Virus record (IMG/VR): IMGVR_UViG_3300042905_004017
Span: 1-61,443 of that record
DNA length: 61,443 nucleotides
Strand: one strand, 5' to 3'
Source of the DNA: a virus
How positions within the stretch are numbered: position 1 is the stretch's first letter; the number at the start of each line of letters is the position of its first letter. Shown here piece after piece: positions 1 through 8,331 of the stretch. The notes under the pieces are model-generated. The model saw only the letters and a program-made list of their open reading frames with translations. It made no database searches and was not told where the DNA came from. The position numbers and the translations under genes were made by a program.

Positions 1-1134
1 TGATGCTGTGTTTGTCAACTCAACATAACCGTAACGAGTCATAAAGCCAACGACTGGTTCGAATGTGCTTGGATCTAGAACAACGCCCGAGCTCATTAGA
101 GGAATATATGGGCAGTAGAACGCGGCTGCATCAGCCTCGCTTGAACCCTTATAACCAACTAGAACTGCTTGGGTATCGCTAGCATAGCTGTCAACATAGA
201 TACGCATTGCGCCGTTTAGTGTACCAACAAACTTGGTGTTGGTAGGAGCTTCAAAGGTACCTTCAGTTGTACGAGCAAATGCTGAAGTTGTTGCGCTTTG
301 TAGTACAGTTAGAGCTGCTGGACTTACAACTGCCCAGTTACCAGCACCACGACGTGTACGTGAAGCGATTAGGTTTGCTGTACGGTTGATTAGAACAGCT
401 AGTGCAGCGTGTTCGTCACCAACGAAAGTAGCAGTACCACTTACAGTTGCTTGGTCAAATGTAAACTCAGTTGCTGCCAAGCTACGTAGTGAACCTAGGA
501 TTTCTTGGTCAATTTCAACTGTGATTTCTTGTGCAAGAGCTGCCATGATTTCTGCTTCGATGTCCAGGCCGTGCATGGCTTGTGCATCTTGTGCAGCTTC
601 AAAAGTCCAGCGAGCTGACAACTTACGAGTCTTGGCTTCAACAACTTGCTTCAAGATTTGTACGTTGATTCTGTTACCAGGTACACCTTCTAGTGTACTA
701 GTAGTAGCTGCCTTACCAGTTGTAGCTGTGCCACCTGGAGTTAAACCAGAGTAAGCAACAGCAATCTTGAATGGGCTCAGTGCTTCATCACCAGCTGTGG
801 TACCAGTAGCGTATGGGCTAGCAGTATCAGTGGTGTTGTCTGCATAACGAACACGTAGAGTGTGGATCTGTGCAACAGGTCCAGTCATTGGCTGAACACC
901 AACGATTTCGTTTGCAATAACTGTTGGCATAACACGACGAATCACTGGTAGAATGACTCGGTTCAGTGTTGCAACGTTTGAAGCAGCAGTCGCGCCAGCG
1001 GTTGCAGCTTCCATCAAGTGCTTGCGAGTGTTTTCTAGAACTACACCCATTGTGGTTCTCTTGGAACCGTTTAAGCCTTCTAACAGAGCGTCTTTAGTTT
1101 CGCCCCAACGGCTTTCTAGTAATGCTTGTGTCAT
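1..1134 (-). CDS. 23: Major capsid protein gp23 (3' end beyond window)
   Basis: The reading frame starts at 1134 and stays open to base 1, giving 378 residues with no stop, so the C-terminus lies outside the window. It forms the hexameric shell of the T4-type head. The segment RRVMPTVIANEIVGVQPMTGP (about residues 63-82) and the following HTLRVRYAD are hallmark gp23 sequence, as is KLSARWTFEAAQDAQAMHG further on. Two sites fit the prohead protease consensus [L/I]-x-E|[A/G]: LLE|G at 17-20 and LME|A at 40-43, so roughly the first 42 residues could be a removable delta-domain, shorter than the 65 residues removed in T4. An AAGGAAAT ribosome site precedes the ATG. It follows gp22 in the T4 gene order 20-67-21-22-23. 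Identification is firm; the protein appears shorter than the 521-residue T4 homologue. Confidence 0.96.
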   Translation of the reverse strand, partial: MTQALLESRWGETKDALLEGLNGSKRTTMGVVLENTRKHLMEAATAGATAASNVATLNRVILPVIRRVMPTVIANEIVGVQPMTGPVAQIHTLRVRYADNTTDTASPYATGTTAGDEALSPFKIAVAYSGLTPGGTATTGKAATTSTLEGVPGNRINVQILKQVVEAKTRKLSARWTFEAAQDAQAMHGLDIEAEIMAALAQEITVEIDQEILGSLRSLAATEFTFDQATVSGTATFVGDEHAALAVLINRTANLIASRTRRGAGNWAVVSPAALTVLQSATTSAFARTTEGTFEAPTNTKFVGTLNGAMRIYVDSYASDTQAVLVGYKGSSEADAAAFYCPYIPLMSSGVVLDPSTFEPVVGFMTRYGYVELTNTAS

Positions 1135-1151
1135 TTTATTTCCTTTTCTCC

Positions 1152-1159
1152 TATTTAGG
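1152..1159 (-). promoter_or_regulatory. Candidate gp55-dependent late promoter for gp23
   Basis: The minus strand reads CCTAAATA here, close to the T4 late -10 element TATAAATA. It lies in the 27-base gap between gp22 and gp23, about 18 bases before the gp23 ATG. A gene-proximal late promoter for the most abundant virion protein is also the arrangement in T4. The motif is short and the genome AT-rich, so chance occurrence is possible. Confidence 0.5.
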
Positions 1160-1161
1160 GT

Positions 1162-2268
1162 TTACTTTAGCCCTGCCAAACGCTTGATCTCAAAAACGTT
1201 GTGTACGTTTTCTTCGATTGCAGGTGTTGTAGCAGATTTATCACCAGTTACTTCTACACGACCTTCTGCCAGCATTGTTTTTGGCTTTGCTGTCTGTGCG
1301 GCTGTGTTGTTAAGTACTGCTGGCAGATACTTTTCGTATGCACTCTGCAACTTAGCAGTTTGCACACTCTCAAGAAGTTCGCTCATTACTGTAGCTTTCT
1401 CCTTGTTTAAAGGTTTCAGCAGATTGGCCATAATTTCTCGGCGTTCTGTTGATTCTTTAATAACTTTGATCTCTTTGTCTTTTGATTCAACAATCATTGC
1501 AGCTTGTTCTGCTTGAGCTTGTGCCTCTTGCAAAGCTTGCTCTTTGGTAGCAATGACAGCTTGTAGCTTGCGAATTTCTTTGTTCTCATTTAGGTGAGTC
1601 ACTGCAAATTCACTTGCAAAAGCTTCAAAGATTTGACGACCAAACATGTTCTCACGAGCAAGTTGGATATCTTCTTTGAGTTGAGTCATTTCTGACTCTA
1701 GTTTTCTAGTAACTGATTCTTTAACTAGTTCTGCAGATCTAGCAACAAAACTCTGTTGTAGTTCGGCAAGCTTGTCTTTGGCACCAGCGATTAAGCGAAC
1801 TTTTGTCTCAACCACTGCTTGCTTGTCTTGCTCAAACTCTTGAATTTCTTCTGCTAGTGCTTTGATCACAAATGATTCTAGCTTACTTACACTATTCTCA
1901 TATTGCTTGCGATCTTCACGTAGTTCGCGGATTTCTTCGGCCAGTTTACCAACCATAAAATCGTTGAATTTGGTGCTGCTTTCCATCATGTGAACTTTGA
2001 ACTTCGCACGATCTTCTGCTAGAGCCTGTTTCTCTGCTGCGAACTCTTCGAGTTCGTTTTGTAGAGATTCAGTTACCATTTTGTCTAGAGCTTCAACCAT
2101 AACTTGCTTGTCATGTTGGTATCTTTGAGCGAATTCTTCACGAAGTTCTGCTCTAACAGTTTCACGGGCTTCGAGAAGTTTTGCTTCCCATGCTTCCGTG
2201 ATAGCCTGTTGCGTATCTTCGTTTATGATGCCGCTGTCTACCAATGGTTTGATAGCATCTAATAACAT
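1162..2268 (-). CDS. 22: Prohead core scaffolding protein gp22
   Basis: A 368-residue, highly charged, almost entirely helical protein dominated by Glu/Lys/Gln/Ala heptad patterns, for example around residues 40-130 (EELR/EEFA repeats) and 225-290. This is expected of the T4 gp22 scaffold that fills the prohead and is degraded by gp21 after assembly. It begins MLLDAIKPLVDSGIINEDTQ, which resembles the start of gp22 proteins. AGGAG lies just before the ATG. It sits between gp21 and gp23 exactly as in T4, with an 11-base gap to gp21. It is longer than T4 gp22 (269 residues). Coiled-coil content alone is not diagnostic, so the call rests on position plus N-terminus. Confidence 0.88.
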   Translation of the reverse strand: MLLDAIKPLVDSGIINEDTQQAITEAWEAKLLEARETVRAELREEFAQRYQHDKQVMVEALDKMVTESLQNELEEFAAEKQALAEDRAKFKVHMMESSTKFNDFMVGKLAEEIRELREDRKQYENSVSKLESFVIKALAEEIQEFEQDKQAVVETKVRLIAGAKDKLAELQQSFVARSAELVKESVTRKLESEMTQLKEDIQLARENMFGRQIFEAFASEFAVTHLNENKEIRKLQAVIATKEQALQEAQAQAEQAAMIVESKDKEIKVIKESTERREIMANLLKPLNKEKATVMSELLESVQTAKLQSAYEKYLPAVLNNTAAQTAKPKTMLAEGRVEVTGDKSATTPAIEENVHNVFEIKRLAGLK

Positions 2269-2278
2269 CAGGTTTCTC

Positions 2279-2923
2279 CTATTTTAACTTAAGGTCTTTG
2301 ATAAGGCGTGTAATGCCTTCTTTCAGGTACCGCTGTACTCTTTGATCTTGTGTGGCATCACGAGCCACATCTAACACTCGGTGTCCATGACGCATATTCA
2401 TCAAGCCCTCATAGATTGCTTTGGGATATGCGTTAGGGGCACTAGGTTGTGCTACAATGTCAACGGTAATAATGTCAAAACCACTTACACGACCGTTGTC
2501 AGCTACTTCTCCACTTCCACGGCTGCTTACACCCAACTTGACACCCGATGTGATCATTGCTTTCACAAGTTCGCCCATGGGTGTTGGTAGGATTTTTAGT
2601 TTGCCGTGACCGCAAGGACCGTCCATCCACATACCTGTAATCATATGTGACACACGATCCAAATTAATCTTTAGGTCATCAGGGTGATCAACTTCTCCAA
2701 GGACGCTTTTGCCTTGTTGAATGGTTTCATTGATTTGTTCTACGGCCTTTTTGATTTCTGTCATAGGGTAGACACGCTTGTTTTCATTCATGACATCGCC
2801 CTGAATGAATATGCCTTCCATGTAAAGATTCTTCTTGCCATCTGACCCAGACGCAGAATCCTCTTCGAGGACTTTGATCTGCGCCCGGTCAAATGTAAGA
2901 TGCTCTCTTAGGTACAAAGCCAT
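2279..2923 (-). CDS. 21: Prohead core protease gp21
   Basis: A 214-residue serine protease of the T4 gp21 (U9/S78-type) prohead protease family. It cleaves capsid and scaffold proteins after Glu in [L/I]-x-E sites during head maturation. The catalytic signature is visible: His80 in GEVDHP and Ser133/Ser134 in GVSSRGSG, with conserved surroundings MNENKRVYP (45-53) and DIVAQPSAPNA. The length matches T4 gp21 (212 residues). It lies between the gp67-like gene and gp22 in the conserved head cluster, and potential target sites are visible in the gp23 N-terminus. An AGGG sequence about 10 bases upstream is the likely ribosome site. Confidence 0.95.
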   Translation of the reverse strand: MALYLREHLTFDRAQIKVLEEDSASGSDGKKNLYMEGIFIQGDVMNENKRVYPMTEIKKAVEQINETIQQGKSVLGEVDHPDDLKINLDRVSHMITGMWMDGPCGHGKLKILPTPMGELVKAMITSGVKLGVSSRGSGEVADNGRVSGFDIITVDIVAQPSAPNAYPKAIYEGLMNMRHGHRVLDVARDATQDQRVQRYLKEGITRLIKDLKLK

Positions 2924-2936
2924 ATTATTGCCCTAA

Positions 2937-3878
2937 TTAATTGCCACCGCGTTCAATACTTGTCTTGTTCACAGGTACTGATCCGTCGGTAGTTTGCCCT
3001 TCACCTGCTTTTGCTTTTGCCTTGTGACTAAATGTCTTTCCGGCATTGGCGCCTGGTTTGTTTTCCCAGTTACTTGCATCTTTTACATCTTTTACAGTGC
3101 CTTTCTTAGGAGCACTTGTGCCGTCTGGTGCGCTTTCGCTGCCACCTTGAGCCAAGTTCTTGGCTGTGCCACCCATGTCGTTCTTGCCGGCTACTGTGCT
3201 TTGTGTGTTAACACTTGCGTGATCGCCACCTGCACTGGTACCTGCTGGCTGACCTTCGGTGTTGCTGGGTGAGCTGATTTTTTCTACATATTCACGCATT
3301 AGATCTACTGCGGTCTTTTGTAGTGGACGACGCTGTCTTGATTCGTAAACGGATTCTTCTTTTTCGTCTTTTTCGTCTTCTTCGTCGTCTTCTTCTTTTT
3401 CAGCTTCCATCATTGCGAAATTGTCTTCATCTTCTTCGTCTTCTTCACTGTCCATGTCATCCATGTCCATGGCATCCATGTCCATATCGTCCATGTCGCC
3501 TTCTTCGTCGCCCATTAGTTGTTCAAATTCAGCCTTCAGAGCTTCTAGCTCGCTCTCTAGATCCATAACTTTTTGCTCTAGATCGCCTTCATCGTCGCCC
3601 ATGTCGTCCATTGAATCGTCGTCGCCCATGTCGCCCATGTCGCCCATGTCCATGTCGTCATCATCGCCTTCGCCGATGCCGTCAGTTTCGTCCATGGTGA
3701 TTTCATCTATGTATTTTTCAACTTTACTACCACCCATGCCTTCTTCGGCATACTCTTCGTCCATCAGGCTTTCGTAAATGTCACGTGATTTTTCAACCAC
3801 GATTTGGTGAAACAACGCACGAGCTTTGTCTTCCTCGTCGTTGATAATGTGTTCAATTAGCTGTTCATATTTGTTCAT
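2937..3878 (-). CDS. 67: Acidic prohead core protein, gp67-like
   Basis: A 313-residue very acidic protein. The first ~45 residues (ending DIYESLMDEEYAEE) form a short helical domain like that of T4 gp67, a minor prohead core protein of 80 residues that also has a helical N-terminus and an acidic tail. Here the acidic part is greatly extended: residues ~65-175 are Asp/Glu/Met-rich low-complexity sequence with repeated D-M-G-D and D-M-D units, followed by a Gly/Ser/Thr/Lys-rich tail. It lies between gp20 and gp21, where gp67 and gp68 lie in T4. AAGGAG precedes the ATG. Role inferred: core component, probably cleaved or ejected during maturation. The position and N-terminus are good evidence; the long tail has no T4 counterpart. 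Confidence 0.72.
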   Translation of the reverse strand: MNKYEQLIEHIINDEEDKARALFHQIVVEKSRDIYESLMDEEYAEEGMGGSKVEKYIDEITMDETDGIGEGDDDDMDMGDMGDMGDDDSMDDMGDDEGDLEQKVMDLESELEALKAEFEQLMGDEEGDMDDMDMDAMDMDDMDSEEDEEDEDNFAMMEAEKEEDDEEDEKDEKEESVYESRQRRPLQKTAVDLMREYVEKISSPSNTEGQPAGTSAGGDHASVNTQSTVAGKNDMGGTAKNLAQGGSESAPDGTSAPKKGTVKDVKDASNWENKPGANAGKTFSHKAKAKAGEGQTTDGSVPVNKTSIERGGN

Positions 3879-3910
3879 TAGGAACTCCTTATAATAATAT
3901 GGCTGTATTT

Positions 3911-3918
3911 TATTTACT
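3911..3918 (-). promoter_or_regulatory. Candidate late promoter upstream of gp67-like gene
   Basis: Minus-strand AGTAAATA lies about 33 bases before the ATG at 3878, inside the 93-base gap (3879-3971) that holds no gene. It shares the TAAATA core with other late-promoter candidates in this window and would serve the gp67-21-22 group. Support is motif and position only. Confidence 0.35.
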
Positions 3919-3971
3919 AAAATACCTAGATAATGGGGTTAAATGGTGTTTTTTTGAAGGATTTAGGCGGA

Positions 3972-4196
3972 CTACACCGGTCCAGGCATGGCTGCGGGCG
4001 GTTTGTACTGTTTGGCCACTTTTTCCAACTTGTTTTCGTGCTCGACTTTACGCACATCGTTGGCCATTCTCAAGCGACTAAGGTCGGCTAAAGTAAGTCT
4101 AGTTTTGCGTAGATCACTCAGTTTAAGAGGCGTATTGTCCTGACTAGGACTCTCGTATCCTGGCTTGGCTGGTGCAAATAATTCGGTTACAATCAT
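3972..4196 (-). CDS. Small protein between portal and core genes, function unknown
   Basis: A 74-residue ORF starting MIVTELFAP and ending in a Pro-rich tail (KPPAAMPGPV). The middle is basic and helical (LSDLRKTRLTLADLSRLR, about residues 26-43), then charged (EHENKLEKVAKQ). It sits between gp20 and the gp67-like gene, where T4-like genomes often carry a small head-core gene, so involvement in head assembly is plausible but not shown. No Shine-Dalgarno sequence is evident. A TTAAATA motif ends five bases before the ATG. It is retained because it fills the gap in the same operon direction, has coherent composition, and leaves only 21 bases to the portal stop codon. Confidence 0.62.
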   Translation of the reverse strand: MIVTELFAPAKPGYESPSQDNTPLKLSDLRKTRLTLADLSRLRMANDVRKVEHENKLEKVAKQYKPPAAMPGPV

Positions 4197-4217
4197 ACTC
4201 GTATTTAACCAAACCTG

Positions 4218-5930
4218 TTAAATTGTGGCGCCAGCCGGTGCTGCCTGAGCAGGTGCGCCCACTGGACCTGCGCCTTGTGGAGCAGCAGCTCCTGGTGCTC
4301 CTGCTTCGCCCTCAGGCGGTGCTTCTGTGGGCGGTGCAACATTTTCTAGATCGCCAGCAATACCACCTGGGCTGATTCCTACACTACGTAAGTTAGGATC
4401 TTCTGCCGGAGCTATATCAACATCGCCCTGTTCTTCGGCCCACATGGTTTCGTTTTCGCTCATTTCCTGTTCGCTCATGCCCAGATAACGCTTCATCAAG
4501 AATCGTTTGCTAAAGTAAGGATAAGCTTCCAGTGAGGTAAATGTTCCAATTCTGGCTGCATCTACGTCAGCTTGGCGATACTGTGCGAAGTTTTGTGGCG
4601 GCTCAAATATCAATTCAAACAGTTGACTGTCAATGTTGACCCCGCGCCAACGCATGAACAGTTTGAACTCTTGATCTAGTGTTTCAATAACAGCGTTTTG
4701 CAAACGCTGACAGTACTGATTAAAACGCCATTCTTGTATTAGTGCTGTACCTACTCTGCCATCGTTGTAGCTCTGTGTGCTGTCTTCTACTGCCACTGGC
4801 AAGTAACTGCTGGGAATACGCAGACCACGGAACAATTTGTTAGTAAAGTAGCGCAAGTCTGTGATTTCACCTAGGTTGGCTGCACCTTGCAGTGTATCAA
4901 CACTTGATCCTCGTTGGTCAGAAGTAATTGGGAAGAAATAGTCTTCCATTTGCGCCAAGGGATTGTATGTGGCATCCATCATGTTGGCACCACCGCCTGT
5001 TTGTGTAGGAATTCTACGTTGGCTTATTTCGTTTTTGATACGTTCTACATAGGCCATGGCCATGTGACTGGGCATGTTGCCCACATCAATTTTGAACACC
5101 CTGCGTTCAGGAGCTCGCTGCACACGATAGATAATGATAGCGTCTTCCAGCAGTTCTTTCTGCTTAAAAACTTTAAAAACGTTTTCCAACACACTGGTAC
5201 CAAACGGCCAGTATACATCTAGACCTTCGGTTAAACTGAGATGTACAATGTGTTCTGCGTTGATAGCTGCTTCGTTTTGCGCTCGAGTAAATCTACCGCC
5301 GCCACCTAACGGTACGTTGGGCTGCACATAGCTACCGCTGGGACCGCCCACCTGTGGATGATTCATGTATTGGTCACTAGTGGTGACCGCTGTGACTGTC
5401 AGGTTCTCAAAGTTGGGATTAATATCTTTAAGAATATATTGCTCAGGCTTTTTGCCTTCGCTTTCGTTTACAATAACCTTGACCACTTTGCTCATTTCCA
5501 CCCAGAACAGTTTAAAGTTTTCTGGATCACGCACAAACACTTGGTCGCCGTATTTGATAGTATTTCTTACTATCTTGAATATTCTACTGTTAAATTCGTT
5601 TAATTTATTCCATTGAGCCAGTTGTTCTTTGATTATTTTGACTTCGTTGTCGGTGGGTGTGTCTTTGAATTTGATATCAAAGGGTGTGTTATTGGCTTCA
5701 TTTTTCTGTGTCATAAACTCAGAAAGAATGTCTAGAGCAGCATTGATTTCCGAATCCATATCCATTTGTTCGTATTGATTATAACGTTCAATACGGTTGG
5801 GATGCCCAATATACACATCAGGTAGATTGCTTTGATAGTTTCTATATCCCGGATCCGGCATACGACCGCTGCCAATGGGACTGATGTTGCTGGGTAGATT
5901 GCTGCTCTTAAAATACTTGCGCCAAGTCAT
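4218..5930 (-). CDS. 20: Portal vertex protein gp20
   Basis: A 570-residue portal protein, the dodecameric channel at one head vertex through which DNA is packaged and to which the tail joins. Typical gp20 stretches are visible: the N-terminal DVYIGHPNRIERYNQYEQMD (residues ~39-58), MDSEINAALDILSEF, then IIYRVQRAPERRVFKIDVGN (~265-285) and the LFRGLRIPSSYLP region (~365-380). It is somewhat longer than T4 gp20 (524 residues), mainly through an Ala/Pro/Gly-rich tail after residue ~515 that looks disordered. It begins the head gene run gp20-67-21-22-23. No terminase or neck gene is present in the window. Confidence 0.96.
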   Translation of the reverse strand: MTWRKYFKSSNLPSNISPIGSGRMPDPGYRNYQSNLPDVYIGHPNRIERYNQYEQMDMDSEINAALDILSEFMTQKNEANNTPFDIKFKDTPTDNEVKIIKEQLAQWNKLNEFNSRIFKIVRNTIKYGDQVFVRDPENFKLFWVEMSKVVKVIVNESEGKKPEQYILKDINPNFENLTVTAVTTSDQYMNHPQVGGPSGSYVQPNVPLGGGGRFTRAQNEAAINAEHIVHLSLTEGLDVYWPFGTSVLENVFKVFKQKELLEDAIIIYRVQRAPERRVFKIDVGNMPSHMAMAYVERIKNEISQRRIPTQTGGGANMMDATYNPLAQMEDYFFPITSDQRGSSVDTLQGAANLGEITDLRYFTNKLFRGLRIPSSYLPVAVEDSTQSYNDGRVGTALIQEWRFNQYCQRLQNAVIETLDQEFKLFMRWRGVNIDSQLFELIFEPPQNFAQYRQADVDAARIGTFTSLEAYPYFSKRFLMKRYLGMSEQEMSENETMWAEEQGDVDIAPAEDPNLRSVGISPGGIAGDLENVAPPTEAPPEGEAGAPGAAAPQGAGPVGAPAQAAPAGATI

Positions 5931-5951
5931 ATGTTATCTCAATGAGTGTTG

Positions 5952-5959
5952 TATTTACC
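5952..5959 (-). promoter_or_regulatory. Candidate late promoter upstream of gp20
   Basis: Minus-strand GGTAAATA lies 21 bases before the gp20 ATG, in the 32-base space between the tape-measure stop and gp20. The TAAATA core and position fit the late-promoter set of this window. Evidence is motif similarity only. Confidence 0.4.
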
Positions 5960-5962
5960 GCT

Positions 5963-8281
5963 TTAAGCAAGTGCATTGGTCATTTTTCTTGTGTTTTCTG
6001 CAGTGTCTTCCGTGGCACGTAACATGTCTTCCCATATAGTTTTGTCACGCATGGTGCTAATTAATTCGTCTAGTTTGCCAATTTGTGCTTGATTGCTGTT
6101 GGTTATTTGGGTGGCCAAAGTTGACAAGGTAGACGTCACAGTTTCCGACATCTTGGCAGATTCTGCAGATGTTGCTGATGCGGCAGAATCTGTGGATGTT
6201 GTAGAGGCCAAATCTTTTAATACACCAGTTTGCGCATTTTTTACCAGATCTGTAAATTGGTTGGGTGTCATTACTGCTTGGGGTCCATGCAGTTCTGCCA
6301 GTGTTCTTAGTCCAAAATCATGAAAATACTGGCCATGGACTCCCAGTGTACCTTTGTTGTATCCTTGTGGTTTACCACCTTTACCACCACCACCACCAAC
6401 AGATTGAGAAAATCTATCAACCGCACCAGAAAATTTATTGACCACGCCTAGAAAAACTTCACCTGCTTTGGCACTAAGTTCGGCCACTTTGCCTCCGGTT
6501 TGCAATTTGGGTCCTTCTGCAACCAGTCCCAGATACATTTTCATGTATTTCTCTTGCAGTTTGAATTGTTCATCCATGACTCCGGCCAAGCCTTTGGGAC
6601 CAAGTTTATCAACAAACATTGCCATTGCGCCTGTCAAATTATTGATTTGTTCAGGTAGTTTATTTCGCGTGACCTGTTCGGCCTGCACAATTGACTCTCT
6701 CAATGGATCAATCACGTTGTTGAGTTTGTCCACATTTGTACGCAATTGTTTCATTTGCTCCACAGTATTTCCAATGCCCTCAACTTCGGCTTGTCTAGCT
6801 GCTAATCCTCGAGCAGCCAGATCTTGTTGTCCTTCCGCTAATCTGGTTTGTGCGTCCATGCCTTTGTCCAAAGCAGATATTGTACCAAATCTTTCTGCCA
6901 TGCTATCACCTTCGGCTTTTAACGCTTCGGCGTTGTCTTTGACCAGTTCTTCGTAGCGTCGTGATGCTTCTTCGGCACTAATTGTGCCTGCGTTTAAGTC
7001 AGCATACACTTGATCCATGATTTTTTTACGTGTGGGACTGTTTGCCAACATGATATTGAGATTTTTATCTACTACTTGTCCGCCAGTTACCAACATCTGT
7101 TGCAAAGCCTTGGTCATGTCTGGACCCATTTTAGCAGACAGCGCCATGAATTTTTGTGTAGCTTCTCCGCCCATTCTTTCTAGTTTTACTCTTACGGCAC
7201 CTTGTTGGGCTGCTTCCTTGGCTCTGGCTTGAGCTGATTTAAGATCTTCGCCAGTAAATGCTGTCACAGCCTTCATGGTCATCAAATGTTTTGCACCTGC
7301 TTCGGCGATTTCTTTGTCTGTCATTCCGCGCAATTTGCCAGTTTTGTTCATAATGTCCATGAATTGAGCCATGCCTTCGGTTTGCTCTTCATAGCTAATT
7401 CCGGATCTCAACAACTGTTGGCGTAAGTCTTTGCCTTCTTTGTTCAGCTGATCAAATGCCAATCCGACATTTCTTAGTTTTTTAACTCCGCCTGTTGCAG
7501 AGCCTCCAAAGTCAACCAATTCTTTCCTGCTTCTTGTGACAACCTGTGAGAATTCATTTAGATTCAAGCGCAGTTCACCAGCAGTTTCCCGCATCTGAGC
7601 CATGCCACCACCAAGCAACACTCCGTTTTTGGTCATGACATCAAACGACATGGTTGTGATACTGACTTCTTTGTTTAAAGCTTGCAAACCTTTTTGCTGC
7701 TCAACACTCAAATTTTTGGCAAAACCAGCCAGTGCTCCTACACCTGCTGCAACTCCGGCAGTGAGTCTGGCTATTGGATTGGGTATCAAAGCCAGAGTGG
7801 TTGCTGCCATTTCGGCACCTGCAGTCAGTTTGTCCAACATGGAAATTTGACTTTCCAATGCTGCATTCTGCATGTTAAATGCTGTTTGAATTCCCGAGGC
7901 GCCTTCTTGGTAACTGCCAATGGCAGTGTACATTTGTTTGGTTACAAAAGATATAGCTTCTGTCAGACCACCTTTGAGTAGCGCGGCCGACATTGTTCCT
8001 GCAGAATTTTTAAAAATTTCAGCTGCTGCCTGTGCCTGTTGTGCCAGTAGGTCTTGTCCTGCTTTAGATTTTTGAACGCTTTCTGTTAGGGCTCCAAATT
8101 GTGCAATTGAACTTTGTAATGCCGCTGTTTGACTTTGCACTGTGCCTGTGCCACGTTGCATCTGGTCGCGCAGTCGGGCCATGGCCGCGCTGGCACCGGT
8201 CAATGATGCTCTGGCATTGCCGGCTGCACCGGTCAATTGTCCAAATGTCTGTAGTAACTGTTGAATTTGTGGATCAGCCAT
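5963..8281 (-). CDS. Putative tail tape-measure protein
   Basis: A 772-residue, largely helical Ala/Gln/Lys-rich protein. It has long coiled-coil-like stretches (for example residues ~20-110 and ~480-560) and a hydrophobic Ala/Gly-rich segment around 160-192 (IARLTAGVAAGVGALAGFA). Near the C-terminus, LAELHGPQAVMTPNQFTDLV is of a type common at the end of tape-measure proteins. Such proteins set tail length and line the tube lumen; in T4 this role belongs to gp29 (590 residues). I do not see clear T4 gp29 sequence motifs, so the call rests on composition, the C-terminal motif and the divergent neighbour pair at 8332-9395, which resembles tail assembly chaperones. Another large tail protein is the main alternative. 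Confidence 0.66.
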   Translation of the reverse strand: MADPQIQQLLQTFGQLTGAAGNARASLTGASAAMARLRDQMQRGTGTVQSQTAALQSSIAQFGALTESVQKSKAGQDLLAQQAQAAAEIFKNSAGTMSAALLKGGLTEAISFVTKQMYTAIGSYQEGASGIQTAFNMQNAALESQISMLDKLTAGAEMAATTLALIPNPIARLTAGVAAGVGALAGFAKNLSVEQQKGLQALNKEVSITTMSFDVMTKNGVLLGGGMAQMRETAGELRLNLNEFSQVVTRSRKELVDFGGSATGGVKKLRNVGLAFDQLNKEGKDLRQQLLRSGISYEEQTEGMAQFMDIMNKTGKLRGMTDKEIAEAGAKHLMTMKAVTAFTGEDLKSAQARAKEAAQQGAVRVKLERMGGEATQKFMALSAKMGPDMTKALQQMLVTGGQVVDKNLNIMLANSPTRKKIMDQVYADLNAGTISAEEASRRYEELVKDNAEALKAEGDSMAERFGTISALDKGMDAQTRLAEGQQDLAARGLAARQAEVEGIGNTVEQMKQLRTNVDKLNNVIDPLRESIVQAEQVTRNKLPEQINNLTGAMAMFVDKLGPKGLAGVMDEQFKLQEKYMKMYLGLVAEGPKLQTGGKVAELSAKAGEVFLGVVNKFSGAVDRFSQSVGGGGGKGGKPQGYNKGTLGVHGQYFHDFGLRTLAELHGPQAVMTPNQFTDLVKNAQTGVLKDLASTTSTDSAASATSAESAKMSETVTSTLSTLATQITNSNQAQIGKLDELISTMRDKTIWEDMLRATEDTAENTRKMTNALA

Positions 8282-8291
8282 GTTTTCTGCC

Positions 8292-8299
8292 TATAAATA
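8292..8299 (+). promoter_or_regulatory. Perfect T4-type late promoter for the gp26-like gene
   Basis: An exact TATAAATA, the T4 late consensus, lies 33 bases before the ATG at 8332. By T4 spacing, transcription would start near 8305. It faces an identical motif on the opposite strand at 8313-8320. Confidence 0.65.
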
Positions 8300-8312
8300 T
8301 AGTATTATCAAT

Positions 8313-8320
8313 TATTTATA
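8313..8320 (-). promoter_or_regulatory. Perfect T4-type late promoter for the tape-measure gene
   Basis: The minus strand reads TATAAATA, ending about 30 bases before the tape-measure ATG at 8281. By T4 spacing the start would be near 8307, within a few bases of the predicted start of the opposing promoter. Only one polymerase could therefore open this region at a time. Confidence 0.62.
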
Positions 8321-8331
8321 GGAATCAAAAA

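Noticed and set aside
953-1516. Plus-strand open frame opposite gp23/gp22.
   Set aside because: It is antisense to two secure head genes and spans their junction; composition reflects the reverse of coding sequence.
3421-3777. Plus-strand Ser/Met-repeat frame.
   Set aside because: It is the mirror of the Asp/Met repeats of the gp67-like gene and not an independent protein.
8101-8331. N-terminal extension of the gp26-like frame up to 8101.
   Set aside because: It is antisense to the tape-measure gene and precedes both the late promoter and the AGGA site; the conserved sequence starts at 8332.
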